Assembly (NCBI GenBank): GCA_037439465.1
Contig: JBBIVX010000002.1
Coordinates: forward strand, 133,205-197,204
Reading direction: 5' to 3'
DNA length: 64,000 bases
DNA from: Parasulfuritortus sp037439465
Lineage (GTDB): Bacteria > Pseudomonadota > Gammaproteobacteria > Burkholderiales > Thiobacillaceae
A model generated the notes under the pieces. It ran no database searches. It was not told the DNA's origin and saw only the letters and a list, made by a program, of their open reading frames with translations. A program made the position numbers and the translations under genes. Below are positions 50,452 to 62,936 of the stretch, piece after piece (the stretch's first letter is position 1; each line of letters opens with the position of its first letter).

Positions 50452-51362
50452 GCCCGGACCACGTCGATCTTGATGGCCTTCTTGCAGTCGAGCGCGCGGT
50501 GCTTCAGCGCCGGCAGGCTCTTGCGCAGGCTGGCCTGATAGGTGCGATTGATGCCGGCCATGACGATGCCGGAGCCGCGCGGCAGGCGGTCGAGTATGTT
50601 GCCCCAGGGATCGACAATCATGGTGTCGCCGTGTGTCTCGCGGCCGGACACGTGGTAGCCGCCCTGGGCCGGGGCGATGACGTAGGCCAGGTTCTCGATG
50701 GCACGGGCGCGGATGAGAGTCTCGAAGTGAGCCCTGCCGGTAGTGGCGGTGAAGGCCGCCGGTACCAGAATGATGTCCACGTCGGGCATGGCACGGTAGA
50801 GCTCGGGGAAGCGCAGGTCATAACAAACGGACAGCCCCAGGCGGCCGAAGGGCGTGTCCACGACCACGACGGTATCGCCCGGCTGGATGGTGGTTTCCTC
50901 GCGGTAATGCTCGTCGCCGAGGTTGAGACCGAACAGGTGGATTTTGTCATAACGGGCCACCAGCTTGCCCTGATCGTTGTATACCAGGCAACTGTTGAAG
51001 ACCTTTTTCGGGTCGTCGCATTCCAGCGGCACCGAGCCGCCCACCAGCCAGATGCCGTGTTTCTTCGCCTGGCTGGCGAGAAACTTTTGGATCGGGCCCT
51101 TGCCCGGCTGCTCGCGCACCGCCACCTTGTCGCTGTCCTTCTGCCCCATGATGGCGAAGTACTCGGGCAGGGCCACCAGCTTGGCGCCGGCTGCGACGGC
51201 CGCCTGGATGAGACGTTCCGCCTCGGCGAGATTGGCATGGACGTTCGAGCCGGAGGCCATCTGTATGGCGGCGACGCGGATGACGCCGCCGCTCTCCTTC
51301 TCGGGTTTGGGGGTGGAGCGGCCACGGGGTTTGGCGAAACTGGAGCTGGGTTTGCGGGTCAC
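50448..51362 (-). CDS. Carbon-nitrogen hydrolase (nitrilase family, NIT2/omega-amidase-like)
   Basis: The 304-residue protein has the E-K-C triad: VALPEYFAIMG (Glu), RYDKIHLFGLNL (Lys) and LSVCYDLRFPELYRAM (Cys). Similarity to the YbeM/Nit1 group suggests repair of deaminated glutathione or omega-amidase activity. The frame opens with a GTG and has a 28-residue Ser/Pro/Lys-rich extension before VIRVAAIQM, where the family usually begins, so the true start may be later. It is coupled to tldD, and yhdP is just upstream, a common order. Confidence 0.9.
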   Translation of the reverse strand: MTRKPSSSFAKPRGRSTPKPEKESGGVIRVAAIQMASGSNVHANLAEAERLIQAAVAAGAKLVALPEYFAIMGQKDSDKVAVREQPGKGPIQKFLASQAKKHGIWLVGGSVPLECDDPKKVFNSCLVYNDQGKLVARYDKIHLFGLNLGDEHYREETTIQPGDTVVVVDTPFGRLGLSVCYDLRFPELYRAMPDVDIILVPAAFTATTGRAHFETLIRARAIENLAYVIAPAQGGYHVSGRETHGDTMIVDPWGNILDRLPRGSGIVMAGINRTYQASLRKSLPALKHRALDCKKAIKIDVVRA

Positions 51363-51447
51363 GGCGGATTCCGGATCGGGTGGCTATTAGTGCAAAGTAC
51401 ACAATGACAGCCGCCTCGGGCAAGCCCCACGAGGCGATGGCGCCGGC

Positions 51448-54400
51448 TCAGGGGGCGGGTGCCGCCGTTTCCGCCACAGGTCGGGCGAGTTTGCGCACCG
51501 TGGGACTATCCCAGGTGCCGCTGACGAGGTATTCGTAACCGGCCGCCTTGGCAATGGGGTCGCGCAGTATCTTGCTGGCCACCAATGCCCCTACGCCCAC
51601 CGCCGGTCCGCCCAGGATGGCGCCGGCCAGGGCCACGCCTTCGTCCAGCCTCGGCTCGACGCGCAGCCGCAGTGTCTGGTTTTCGTGCGCCAGATCGATC
51701 TTGCCGTTCATGCGTATCTTGGCGGCCGGCCCGTTGATGCGCAGGTCGGGAAGGTAGCCGATGCCGTGGTCGATATGCACATCGCCGTGGATTTCGTCGA
51801 AGGTGAAGCCTTCGGAAAAGACGTCGCGGAAGTCCAGGGCGATGTGCCGGGGCAGTGCCTGCAAGCTGAGGATGGCGAGCAGGCGCCCGGCGCCTGGGTC
51901 CAGTTGGGTGAAGCGGCCTTTCTTGAGGGTGAGATTCAGTTTGCCGTTCAGCTTGTCCAGGCTGATGCCGTCGCCCGTACCGGTCCAGTTGAGCTGGCCG
52001 AAGACGGCCAGCTCGCCGCCGCGGACACCCTCGGGATACCCCAGGCGGCGCATCAGTTTGCCGAGATTGTCGGTGTCGAGCCGGAGGTTGATCTCGGAGG
52101 TGCGCAGCGGCGAGAGCGACAGCCAGCCGCCGCCCTCCAGCCGTCCGAACTGATTGTCGAGGCTGAGCCTGTCCACCCTGAGACCGGCGCGTTCCTGCGT
52201 CAGCCTGAGGTCGAGCCCGCCGATCTCCTGGTCGCGCACGACCAGCGACTTGGCGGCGATCTGCACCTCGCCCGGCCACTCGGCGGCGCTGTCGGCCACG
52301 GAGCGGGCCGGCGTCGTCGGCACCGGCCGCGGTATGACCAGTTTGTCGAAGCGGCCCACCAGGCGTTGACCTGGCAGGTTGGGAATGGGGGCATAGTCGA
52401 GTGTGCCTTGCACCTCCCGGCCGGCCAGTTTTACCCGCCAGCCGGGGTTGAGCGGTGTCGCCTGGACGTTGATGTCGTTCAGGCGGCGATCCATGACCTG
52501 CAGGGTGTTGAAGGTCAGGTTGAGATCGATCAGACCGGGGGTGGTTTGGCCCGCTCCTCCGGCCATTAGGTCAAAGCGCCGCCAGGCATCGAGGTCGAGG
52601 TGGCGCAGGTTGCCGCGCACCACCACGCCATTGGCTTTCGGCAAGGGCGCGGCCATGCCGCCCAGTTGGATGGCGACGCGGTCCTTGCCCTTGTCGTCGC
52701 GCAGCAGCGCCGCCGACAGCAGACCGCCAAATTGCAGCGATACCTGCGTGCCGCCGCCGGCCTCGCGCAGGCTGACCTGGGCGGTCACCGGTTGCTCGGC
52801 CTTCTTGCCGAGGGGGGCGGGCAGGTCGATGGCAAGTCCGGCCAGGTCGGAGGTGACCTTGAGACTGGGCTGGTGCTGGCGCAGGCCGAGCTCGGCCTGG
52901 AAGGCGGCGCGGCCGGTCAGCCGCGGGGCCAGGGCAGCGGGTAGCCAGTTGGCCAGGGTAGTGGCGGCGAGAGTGCCGCGCAGGTTGGCGCGCAGGCGGC
53001 CGCCGTTCTCACTGGCGAGGCTGAGGCCGACCGGCTGGCCATAGAGCCGGGCGCTGATGTCGCTGCCTTTCAGCCAGGCCTCGGTGAACTCGAGGTTGCC
53101 GCTGACCTGCTCCAGATCGGGGTAGCCGGGGCCCAGTGCGACCCGGTTGCCTGCCAGGTGGAAGCGTCCGGCCACCTTGCCTTCCTCGATGTGCCTGAGC
53201 GGCAGGACGAGGCGCAGTTGCAGGTCGCCGTCGCCCTCGGTGCGCATCGTCTCGGTGAAACGCGAGGTATAGTCGTAGACCGGGCTTTGCCGGATGAACG
53301 CCAGGAAGGCGGAGCCGGGGCCGTTGGCGCGGCCATCGACCGTCAGGATTTCCGGTATGGCGGAATGGAGATCGGGAAGTACCGCACGCACCTGGCTGAG
53401 TCGCGTCCCCAGGCATTCGCCGCGTTCGACGGCGATGGTCATGGCCTTGCCCTTGAAGGTGAGCAAGCCCTCGATGCCGGTGATGCGCGGCCAGTCGGGG
53501 GCATAGGCCAAAACGGCGTCACGCATCGCCACGTCCACCTGAAACTCGCCGCCGCCCCGGTCGAAAGGGAAGCGGTCCATGGGACCGCGCAACACCAGCC
53601 GGGTGTCGGGCGAAACGCCGCCCTGCAGGCTCGCCTTGAGCCAGGCGTAAGCATTGTCGGATACCTGATGCGGCAGGTAGCGCCATACGGCGGTGCCGTT
53701 GCCGCGTGTCAGGTGTGCGTGCAGGTCCAGCACCGGGGCAGCGCCGCCCCGCCAGGTGAGGCTGCCCTCGGCCTGTCCGTCGAGATCGGCGTTGGCGAGC
53801 AGACAGCGGCTCAGTTCGAAGCGGTAGCCGTTGCCGGCGAGCGGCCGCCAGGTGAGCTCGGCCTGCGCCCGGTCGAAGTCGAGCGGATGACGGAAGACCC
53901 GATCGAACTGGAAACGCAGTTGGGTCGAGTCGAGACTGAGCCGGCCCTGGTTCTCGTCGGCCTCGATCATGCCAGTGAGTCCGCTTGCTCCCGGCAGGCG
54001 GACGGAAGGGTTGAAACCGACCTGGCGGAAGCGACTCTTGACCTGGAAACGGGCCTTGCCGAGCCAGGATATCTGGGCGTGTTCGATGTAGCCGCGCGGA
54101 TTGAAGGTCATCAGCCAGTCATGCCAAGGGCGTGGCAGCGGCAGGGCGCCGGAGAGGGCGGTGAGGGTCTCCAGCCGCAGGCGGTCGATGGTGAGGTTGG
54201 CCTCGACGACCTTGCCGGCGGCATTTGGCTTGACCACGGCGCGGGCGGTGGCCGGCTCGGCGCTGTAACCGTCGGCGGTGGTGAAGCGCAGCTTATCCAC
54301 GAAAAAGGTGTGGTCGGTCTTGCCCCGTTGCCAGCCCAGCCGCCCCATGACCTGGCGGAACACCATGTCCGGCAGGGCGGGGTCGAGGGAGATGGCAACG

Positions 54401-55239
54401 TCCGCCAGGCTGACATCGCCGCTCAGCGCCTGTGGCCGGCCGTGCTCGATGGTCAACCAGAAACGCAGGTTGCCGGTGCTGCGCTTCACTGCCTGTTGCG
54501 CCCAGGGCGCCCAGGCATGAAGGGCTCTGGCGGAAGCGCCGTCGGCGCGGGCATAGAGGCGCCCTCCCCAGTCCTGCGGCCGCTCTATCGACTGGCCGCT
54601 GAGGTCGCCGCGCAGGTCCAAGAAACGGCCGGCGCCGGCCGGCGGCACGGCGGTCAGTCCGAAGCGATGGCGGCTGAAATGACTGATGAGGCGGAGGTTG
54701 ACCCGATCGAGGGTGAGCGGCGGTGCGTTCAGGGCCTCATCCAGCCAGATCACACGCCCGCCCGAGACGGAGACGGTACGCTGCCGCAGCAGCCAATCGG
54801 GGAAGGGGCTGGGGGCGCCAGGCAGGTTCACCGGGATGCCGGCCACATGGATGACGCCCGCCTTGTCGCGGCGTATCTCCAGGGTCGGGTGGATGAGGTC
54901 CAGGCTGACCATATGTGGTTCGAGCAGTGCCAGGCTCAACCAGGAGAGGGTGGCGTCGACTTTCTCCAGCCGCAGCGGCGCGGGTTGTCCGCTGGGCTTG
55001 AGATAGACCTGGTGCAGACTGAAGCGGGGATTGAGCCGCCACCAGTCTGCGCTGATGGCGCTGATCTCGACCGGCACGCCCACCGCCCGGCTGGCCGAAG
55101 CCTCGATGCTCGCCTTGTAGCGAGCGATATCGGGCATGATGGCGAAACGCAGCACCAGCGCGATGGCCGAAAGCAGAATCAGCAGTCCGCCCAGCAGGTA
55201 GGTGGTGTAGTGAAGTAAGAGTCCGAAAAATCGCTTCAT
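51448..55239 (-). CDS. YhdP/TIGR02099 family AsmA-like envelope protein
   Basis: The 1263-residue protein has one N-terminal membrane segment (LLGGLLILLSAIALVLRFAI) and a very long periplasmic part of repeated beta strands. The C-terminal AsmA-like region contains GVRGGELAVFGQLNWTGTGD and IALDFRDVFSEGFTFDEIHG. Members bridge the inner and outer membranes and are proposed to move phospholipids. Length matches the family. It belongs to the yhdP-nitrilase-tldD group. Confidence 0.92.
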   Translation of the reverse strand: MKRFFGLLLHYTTYLLGGLLILLSAIALVLRFAIMPDIARYKASIEASASRAVGVPVEISAISADWWRLNPRFSLHQVYLKPSGQPAPLRLEKVDATLSWLSLALLEPHMVSLDLIHPTLEIRRDKAGVIHVAGIPVNLPGAPSPFPDWLLRQRTVSVSGGRVIWLDEALNAPPLTLDRVNLRLISHFSRHRFGLTAVPPAGAGRFLDLRGDLSGQSIERPQDWGGRLYARADGASARALHAWAPWAQQAVKRSTGNLRFWLTIEHGRPQALSGDVSLADVAISLDPALPDMVFRQVMGRLGWQRGKTDHTFFVDKLRFTTADGYSAEPATARAVVKPNAAGKVVEANLTIDRLRLETLTALSGALPLPRPWHDWLMTFNPRGYIEHAQISWLGKARFQVKSRFRQVGFNPSVRLPGASGLTGMIEADENQGRLSLDSTQLRFQFDRVFRHPLDFDRAQAELTWRPLAGNGYRFELSRCLLANADLDGQAEGSLTWRGGAAPVLDLHAHLTRGNGTAVWRYLPHQVSDNAYAWLKASLQGGVSPDTRLVLRGPMDRFPFDRGGGEFQVDVAMRDAVLAYAPDWPRITGIEGLLTFKGKAMTIAVERGECLGTRLSQVRAVLPDLHSAIPEILTVDGRANGPGSAFLAFIRQSPVYDYTSRFTETMRTEGDGDLQLRLVLPLRHIEEGKVAGRFHLAGNRVALGPGYPDLEQVSGNLEFTEAWLKGSDISARLYGQPVGLSLASENGGRLRANLRGTLAATTLANWLPAALAPRLTGRAAFQAELGLRQHQPSLKVTSDLAGLAIDLPAPLGKKAEQPVTAQVSLREAGGGTQVSLQFGGLLSAALLRDDKGKDRVAIQLGGMAAPLPKANGVVVRGNLRHLDLDAWRRFDLMAGGAGQTTPGLIDLNLTFNTLQVMDRRLNDINVQATPLNPGWRVKLAGREVQGTLDYAPIPNLPGQRLVGRFDKLVIPRPVPTTPARSVADSAAEWPGEVQIAAKSLVVRDQEIGGLDLRLTQERAGLRVDRLSLDNQFGRLEGGGWLSLSPLRTSEINLRLDTDNLGKLMRRLGYPEGVRGGELAVFGQLNWTGTGDGISLDKLNGKLNLTLKKGRFTQLDPGAGRLLAILSLQALPRHIALDFRDVFSEGFTFDEIHGDVHIDHGIGYLPDLRINGPAAKIRMNGKIDLAHENQTLRLRVEPRLDEGVALAGAILGGPAVGVGALVASKILRDPIAKAAGYEYLVSGTWDSPTVRKLARPVAETAAPAP

Positions 55240-55368
55240 GGAGCAGAGCCGGTCGGGTTAGGCCTGCGGGGAGGGCGCATATGGCAACAATGCCACGCCG
55301 GATCGATGAATGAAAGGGGTGTAGGCTGGACCGGCGCCGGCCGGTAAAGTTCGGTCGCGCCTGGCCTG

Positions 55369-59043
<3,675 letters not shown>

Positions 59044-59140
59044 GGAAATCAACGGCTTGGGAAAGGGCGGCGATTGTAACACCGTGGCATGGCGGCGCCG
59101 GCGACATACAATGAGGTTTCCTGGAGGAGAGGAGAAGACC

Positions 59141-59527
59141 ATGCAACACCTGACACCCAAAGAAACCTATGCCTTTCTGGCCGAGCACCCCGAGGCGGTG
59201 TTCATCGATTGCCGCTCTGAATGGGAATACCTGTTTGTCGGCCACGCCAAGGACAGTCTTTTGATTCCCTGGTACGAAGGTGAAAACTGGGACCTCAACC
59301 CGCGCTTTCTTGGCGAGGTGCGGGTTGCCGCCAGCATGAACCGGCCGGTGGTGCTGATCTGCCGTTCAGGCAACCGCTCGAAGGAGGCGGGCGAGTTTCT
59401 GGAAAAGCATGGCTTCACCGACGTCTATAACGTGAAATACGGCTTCGAGGGCGAACTGGATGACCAGCACCACCGTTCCACCGAGAACGGCTGGCGCTTC
59501 GACGGGCTGCCCTGGGAGCAGTGCTGA
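59141..59527 (+). CDS. Rhodanese-like domain protein
   Basis: This 128-residue single-domain sulfurtransferase has EAVFIDCRSEWEYLFVGHAK and the active-site loop LICRSGNRSKEAGEFL with the catalytic Cys. No signal peptide is present. A strong purine-rich ribosome site (GGAGGAGAGGAGAAG) precedes the ATG. It is divergent from metH; a link to sulfur metabolism is possible but not shown. Confidence 0.93.
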   Translation: MQHLTPKETYAFLAEHPEAVFIDCRSEWEYLFVGHAKDSLLIPWYEGENWDLNPRFLGEVRVAASMNRPVVLICRSGNRSKEAGEFLEKHGFTDVYNVKYGFEGELDDQHHRSTENGWRFDGLPWEQC

Positions 59528-59547
59528 TAAGAACGCCAGCCCGCCGT

Positions 59548-60030
59548 TCAGCGCGTCTCGATACGCATCTCGTCGTTGCTGAGGCTGATCTGGAAACGGC
59601 CGAGAAAACTCATGCCCAGCAACGCCTCGTCACCCGCCATGCCAGGGACGATGTGGGCCGCGACAGTGGTGGCCGTGGCGTTGCCCAGGACGAGGCTGTC
59701 CAGCCGGCTGGCATAGGCCACGGCCTCGCCATTGGCGGTGCGCACCCGCTCGGCCAGGCCGGTTTTGAGGCCGAGACGCTTGGCCATGGCTTCGGGAATG
59801 GCTACGACCGTGGCCCCCGTGTCCACCAGGAAATCCACCGGCTGGCCGTTGATGCGGCCGGGCGCCCGATAGTGTCCGTCCGGACCGCGTTTGAGCAGGG
59901 TCGGCCCGGCCACGCTGACGTCGCTGTCGAGATGCCGGTTGGGCGCGAGAAAACCCGCGAAACCCCAAAAGATCAGCCCGGCCAGCATGAGCCAGCCGAG
60001 CACGATCATGACGGTGCCCGTTGTGCGCAT
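59548..60030 (-). CDS. Retropepsin-like aspartic protease (TIGR02281 family), membrane-anchored
   Basis: The 160-residue protein has one N-terminal membrane helix (TVMIVLGWLMLAGLIFWGFAG) and a clan AA domain with the catalytic DFLVDTGATVVAIPE and the later LLGMSFLGRFQISLSND flap and hydrophobic motif. The substrate is unknown. Its ATG overlaps the dut stop by one base (TGATG), so the genes are coupled. Confidence 0.9.
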   Translation of the reverse strand: MRTTGTVMIVLGWLMLAGLIFWGFAGFLAPNRHLDSDVSVAGPTLLKRGPDGHYRAPGRINGQPVDFLVDTGATVVAIPEAMAKRLGLKTGLAERVRTANGEAVAYASRLDSLVLGNATATTVAAHIVPGMAGDEALLGMSFLGRFQISLSNDEMRIETR

Positions 60031-60476
60031 CAGTGCTTGCCGGTGCTGCCGAAGCCGCCCTCGCCACGCTTGCTGTCGCTGAATTCCGTGACGATGCGGA
60101 ACCGCGCCTGCACCACCGGCACGATGACCATCTGGGCGATGCGCTCAAGCGGCTGGATGGTGAAGACTTCCTTGCCCCGGTTCCAAACCGAAACCATGAG
60201 CTGCCCCTGGTAGTCGGAATCGATCAGTCCGACCAGGTTGCCGAGCACCACGCCGTGCTTGTGCCCCAGTCCCGAGCGGGGCAGGATCAGCGCTGCATAG
60301 CCAGGGTCGGCCAGATGCATGGCCAGGCCGGTGGGGATCAGTTGCGTCTCGCCGGGACTGAGCCGCATGGCGCCATCCAGGCAGGCGCGCAGGTCGAGGC
60401 CGGCGCTGCCGGGGGTGGCGTACTGGGGAAGTTGGTCGCGGACGCGTTCGTCCAGTATCTTCAGGTCGACGTGCAT
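60030..60476 (-). CDS. dut: dUTP diphosphatase
   Basis: The 148-residue trimeric dUTPase has the five family motifs, among them GSAGLDLRAC, LPRSGLGHKHGVVLGN, GLIDSDYQGQLMV, RIAQMVIVPV and the C-terminal RGEGGFGSTGKH. It removes dUTP and supplies dUMP for thymidylate synthesis. coaBC ends two bases upstream, the classic coaBC-dut pair. Confidence 0.97.
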   Translation of the reverse strand: MHVDLKILDERVRDQLPQYATPGSAGLDLRACLDGAMRLSPGETQLIPTGLAMHLADPGYAALILPRSGLGHKHGVVLGNLVGLIDSDYQGQLMVSVWNRGKEVFTIQPLERIAQMVIVPVVQARFRIVTEFSDSKRGEGGFGSTGKH

Positions 60477-60478
60477 GG

Positions 60479-61678
60479 TTAGGGATGTCTCGCGTTATAG
60501 AGTTTGGCGATGTGGGCGATCAGCCGGCGCGCCTGGGTCAGCTTGTCGGCCTTGGCCAGTCTGTGGCGGCCGTCGTCGTCGAGCAGCAGCAGTTCCGTTT
60601 CATTACTGCCGATGCTGGCGTTGGCGTCGTTGGCGACGATCAGCGGCAGATGTTTGCGCTGGCGTTTCAGCTCGGCATATTCCTCCAGGTTCTCACTCTC
60701 GGCGGCGAAGCCGACGCAGAAAGGCGCCTCTTCCCGGCTGCTGATGTTGGCCAGGATGTCTGGGTTGGGCGCCAGTTCCAGGGTGAGGATGTGGGCGTCC
60801 TTCTTGATCTTGTTTTCCGAGGGGTTGAGCACGTAGTAGTCGGCCACGGCGGCGACGGCGATGAAGATGTCGGTCTCTGCGACATGGGTCTCTACCCCTT
60901 CCAGCATCTGTTGGGCGCTGGTGACGGGGATGAACTTGACGCCGTCGGGCGGGGGGAGTGCGGTTGGGCCGGACACCAGCGTCACGGTAGCGCCCGCCTC
61001 GCTGGCGGCGCGGGCCACGGCGTAACCCATTTTGCCTGAGGAGCGGTTGGTGATGCCGCGCACGGCATCGATGGCCTCATAGGTCGGACCGGCGGTGACG
61101 AGCAGCTTGAGGCCGCGCAATATCTTGGGCTGGAGAAAGGCCATGACCGCTGCGATGATCGCGGCTGGCTCCAGCATGCGGCCGTAGCCGGTCTCGCCGC
61201 AGGCCTGCGCGCCGCAGGCGGGGCCAAGCAGGACGACGCCATCGTCGCTCAGCTGCTCGACGTTGCGCCGGGTAGCGGGGTTTTCCCACATCTGTCGATT
61301 CATGGCCGGCGCCGTCAGCAAGGGGCAGTCGCGCGCCAGGCAGAGGGTGGAGAGCAGATCGTCGGCGCGCCCCTGGGCCAGTTTGGCGAGGAAATCGGCG
61401 ACAGCGGGGGCGACGAGGATGAGGTCGGCCTCGCGGGCGAGGTCGATGTGGGCCATGCCGTTGGGGGCGCGGGCATCCCACAGGTCGGTGTATACCGGCC
61501 GGCCGGTGATTGCCTGAAAGGTGGCCGGACCGACGAAACGGGTGGCGGCGGCGCTCATCACCACCTGCACCTCGACACCGCTACTGACCAGCAGGCGGGC
61601 GAGTTCCGCCGACTTGTAGGCCGCCACGCCGCCGGTGATTCCCAGAATGGTACGTTTGAGCGAGGGTTCCATGGCCAT
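60479..61678 (-). CDS. coaBC: Bifunctional phosphopantothenoylcysteine decarboxylase/synthetase
   Basis: The 399-residue protein makes 4'-phosphopantetheine for coenzyme A. The N-terminal CoaC flavoprotein domain has GITGGVAAYKSAELARLL, the catalytic His in NGMAHIDLAREADLI, PAMNRQMWENPATR and the cysteine in GPACGAQACGETGYGRM. The C-terminal CoaB domain has VTAGPTYEAIDAVRGITNRS, SGKMGYAVARAA and NKIKKD. Two start codons (61678 and 61672) are possible. Confidence 0.96.
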   Translation of the reverse strand: MAMEPSLKRTILGITGGVAAYKSAELARLLVSSGVEVQVVMSAAATRFVGPATFQAITGRPVYTDLWDARAPNGMAHIDLAREADLILVAPAVADFLAKLAQGRADDLLSTLCLARDCPLLTAPAMNRQMWENPATRRNVEQLSDDGVVLLGPACGAQACGETGYGRMLEPAAIIAAVMAFLQPKILRGLKLLVTAGPTYEAIDAVRGITNRSSGKMGYAVARAASEAGATVTLVSGPTALPPPDGVKFIPVTSAQQMLEGVETHVAETDIFIAVAAVADYYVLNPSENKIKKDAHILTLELAPNPDILANISSREEAPFCVGFAAESENLEEYAELKRQRKHLPLIVANDANASIGSNETELLLLDDDGRHRLAKADKLTQARRLIAHIAKLYNARHP

Positions 61679-61725
61679 GCCCGTTCGATAATGGGAGCCA
61701 CATTCTACAAACAAGGGGGCTCTTG

Positions 61726-62400
61726 ATGGCGATTACCGATTGGCCGGCGGGCGAGCGCCCCAGGGAAAGACTGCTAAGGGAGGGGGCCCAGGCACTGTCT
61801 GACGCCGAATTGCTGGCCATCTTCTTGCGGGTCGGAGTGCGCGGCAAGAGCGCCGTGGACCTGGCGCGCGAGATGATGGGCCGCTTCGGCAGCCTCAACG
61901 GACTGTTCGCCGCCAGCCGCGCCGCCTGCACCGAGGTCAAGGGCCTGGGCGACGCCAAGTATGCCCAGCTTCAGGCCGTGCTGGAGATGGCTCGGCGCGC
62001 TCTCGCCGAGGGGATGCGACAGCGCGATGCACTGGCCTCGCCCCAGGCCGTGCGCGACTACCTGCGTCTGAAATTGGCGGGCCTGCCGCATGAGGTATTC
62101 ATGGCCGTGTTCCTCGATGCCCAGAACCGGGTGCTGGAGGCCGAGGAACTGTTCCGCGGCAGCCTCACCCAGACCTCGGTCTACCCGCGCGAGGTGGTGA
62201 AGCGGGCGCTCGCCCACAATGCCGGCGCGGTCATTCTTGCCCACAACCACCCCTCCGGCGTGGCGGAGCCGTCGCAGGCCGACCGCTGGCTCACCGACCA
62301 GCTCAAGGCGGCGCTGGCCGTGGTGGACGTGAAGGTGCTCGATCATTTCGTGGTGGCTGGCGGCCAGTGCCTTTCCTTCGCCGAGCGAGGTTGGCTTTGA
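61726..62400 (+). CDS. radC: RadC/JAB-domain family protein
   Basis: The 224-residue protein has the N-terminal RadC helices (RPRERLLREGAQALSDAELL, then VKGLGDAKYAQLQAVLEMAR) and a JAB/MPN metalloprotease-like domain with VILAHNHPSGVAEPSQAD. The family was once linked to DNA repair, but its function is not established. The ATG at 61726 is preferred over the TTG just before it. It is divergent from coaBC. Confidence 0.93.
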   Translation: MAITDWPAGERPRERLLREGAQALSDAELLAIFLRVGVRGKSAVDLAREMMGRFGSLNGLFAASRAACTEVKGLGDAKYAQLQAVLEMARRALAEGMRQRDALASPQAVRDYLRLKLAGLPHEVFMAVFLDAQNRVLEAEELFRGSLTQTSVYPREVVKRALAHNAGAVILAHNHPSGVAEPSQADRWLTDQLKAALAVVDVKVLDHFVVAGGQCLSFAERGWL

Positions 62401-62426
62401 CCCGGAAAAGGCATCTGTGATATAAA
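62397..62426 (+). promoter_or_regulatory. Sigma-70 type promoter of rpmB-rpmG
   Basis: TTGACC (62397-62402) and TATAAA (62421-62426) are separated by 18 bp and lie 46 bases before the rpmB start. The -35 overlaps the radC stop codon. Both boxes are near consensus, as expected for ribosomal protein genes. Confidence 0.7.
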
Positions 62427-62471
62427 GCGCGTCTTTCTTCGAACCGAACCGTTTTTAATAGGGTGTTCAAC

Positions 62472-62708
62472 ATGGCCCGTGTATGCCAAGTTACCGGCAA
62501 AAAGCCGATGGTGGGGAACAACGTGTCCCACGCCAACAACAAGACCAAGCGCCGTTTTCTGCCCAACCTGCAGAACCGTCGTTTCTGGGTCGAGAGTGAA
62601 AACCGCTGGGTGCGTCTGCGCCTGACCAACGCCGCTCTGCGCACCATCGACAAGAACGGCATCGACGTCGTCCTGGCCGACATGCGCGCCCGCGGCGAGA
62701 AGCTATAA
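62472..62708 (+). CDS. rpmB: 50S ribosomal protein L28
   Basis: The 78-residue basic protein has the L28 pattern MARVCQVTGKKPMVGNNVSH, then NNKTKRRFLPNLQNRRFWV and the C-terminal IDKNGIDVVLADMRARGEKL. It binds 23S rRNA in the large subunit. rpmG follows 10 bases later. Confidence 0.98.
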   Translation: MARVCQVTGKKPMVGNNVSHANNKTKRRFLPNLQNRRFWVESENRWVRLRLTNAALRTIDKNGIDVVLADMRARGEKL

Positions 62709-62718
62709 GGAACGCATC

Positions 62719-62886
62719 ATGGCAAAAGGCGGACGTGAAAAGATCAAGCTGGAGTCCACCGCGGGCACTGGCCATTTCTATACCACCACCAAGAACAAGC
62801 GGACCATGCCGGAGAAGATGTTGATCAAGAAGTTCGATCCGGTCGCCCGCAAGCACGTGGATTACAAGGAAACCAAGCTGAAGTAA
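62719..62886 (+). CDS. rpmG: 50S ribosomal protein L33
   Basis: The 55-residue protein reads MAKGGREKIKLESTAGTGHF at the start and ends in FDPVARKHVDYKETKLK, the L33 signature. Zinc-ribbon cysteines are absent, so it is the zinc-free form. It forms the usual rpmB-rpmG operon and is followed by a terminator. Confidence 0.97.
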   Translation: MAKGGREKIKLESTAGTGHFYTTTKNKRTMPEKMLIKKFDPVARKHVDYKETKLK

Positions 62887-62910
62887 CGCTATTGTTATTC
62901 CGAGAAAAAA

Positions 62911-62931
62911 CCCGCCGCGGCGGGTTTTTTT
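62911..62931 (+). terminator. Terminator of rpmB-rpmG
   Basis: CCCGCCG (62911-62917) and CGGCGGG (62918-62924) form a perfect palindrome followed by seven T residues. The A-run before it makes it usable from both sides. The group II intron begins six bases after the T-run. Confidence 0.93.
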
Positions 62932-62936
62932 ATGTG

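Noticed and set aside
59044..59140. Cobalamin riboswitch upstream of metH
   Set aside because: Only 97 bases separate metH from the divergent rhodanese gene and no B12-box-like sequence is seen.
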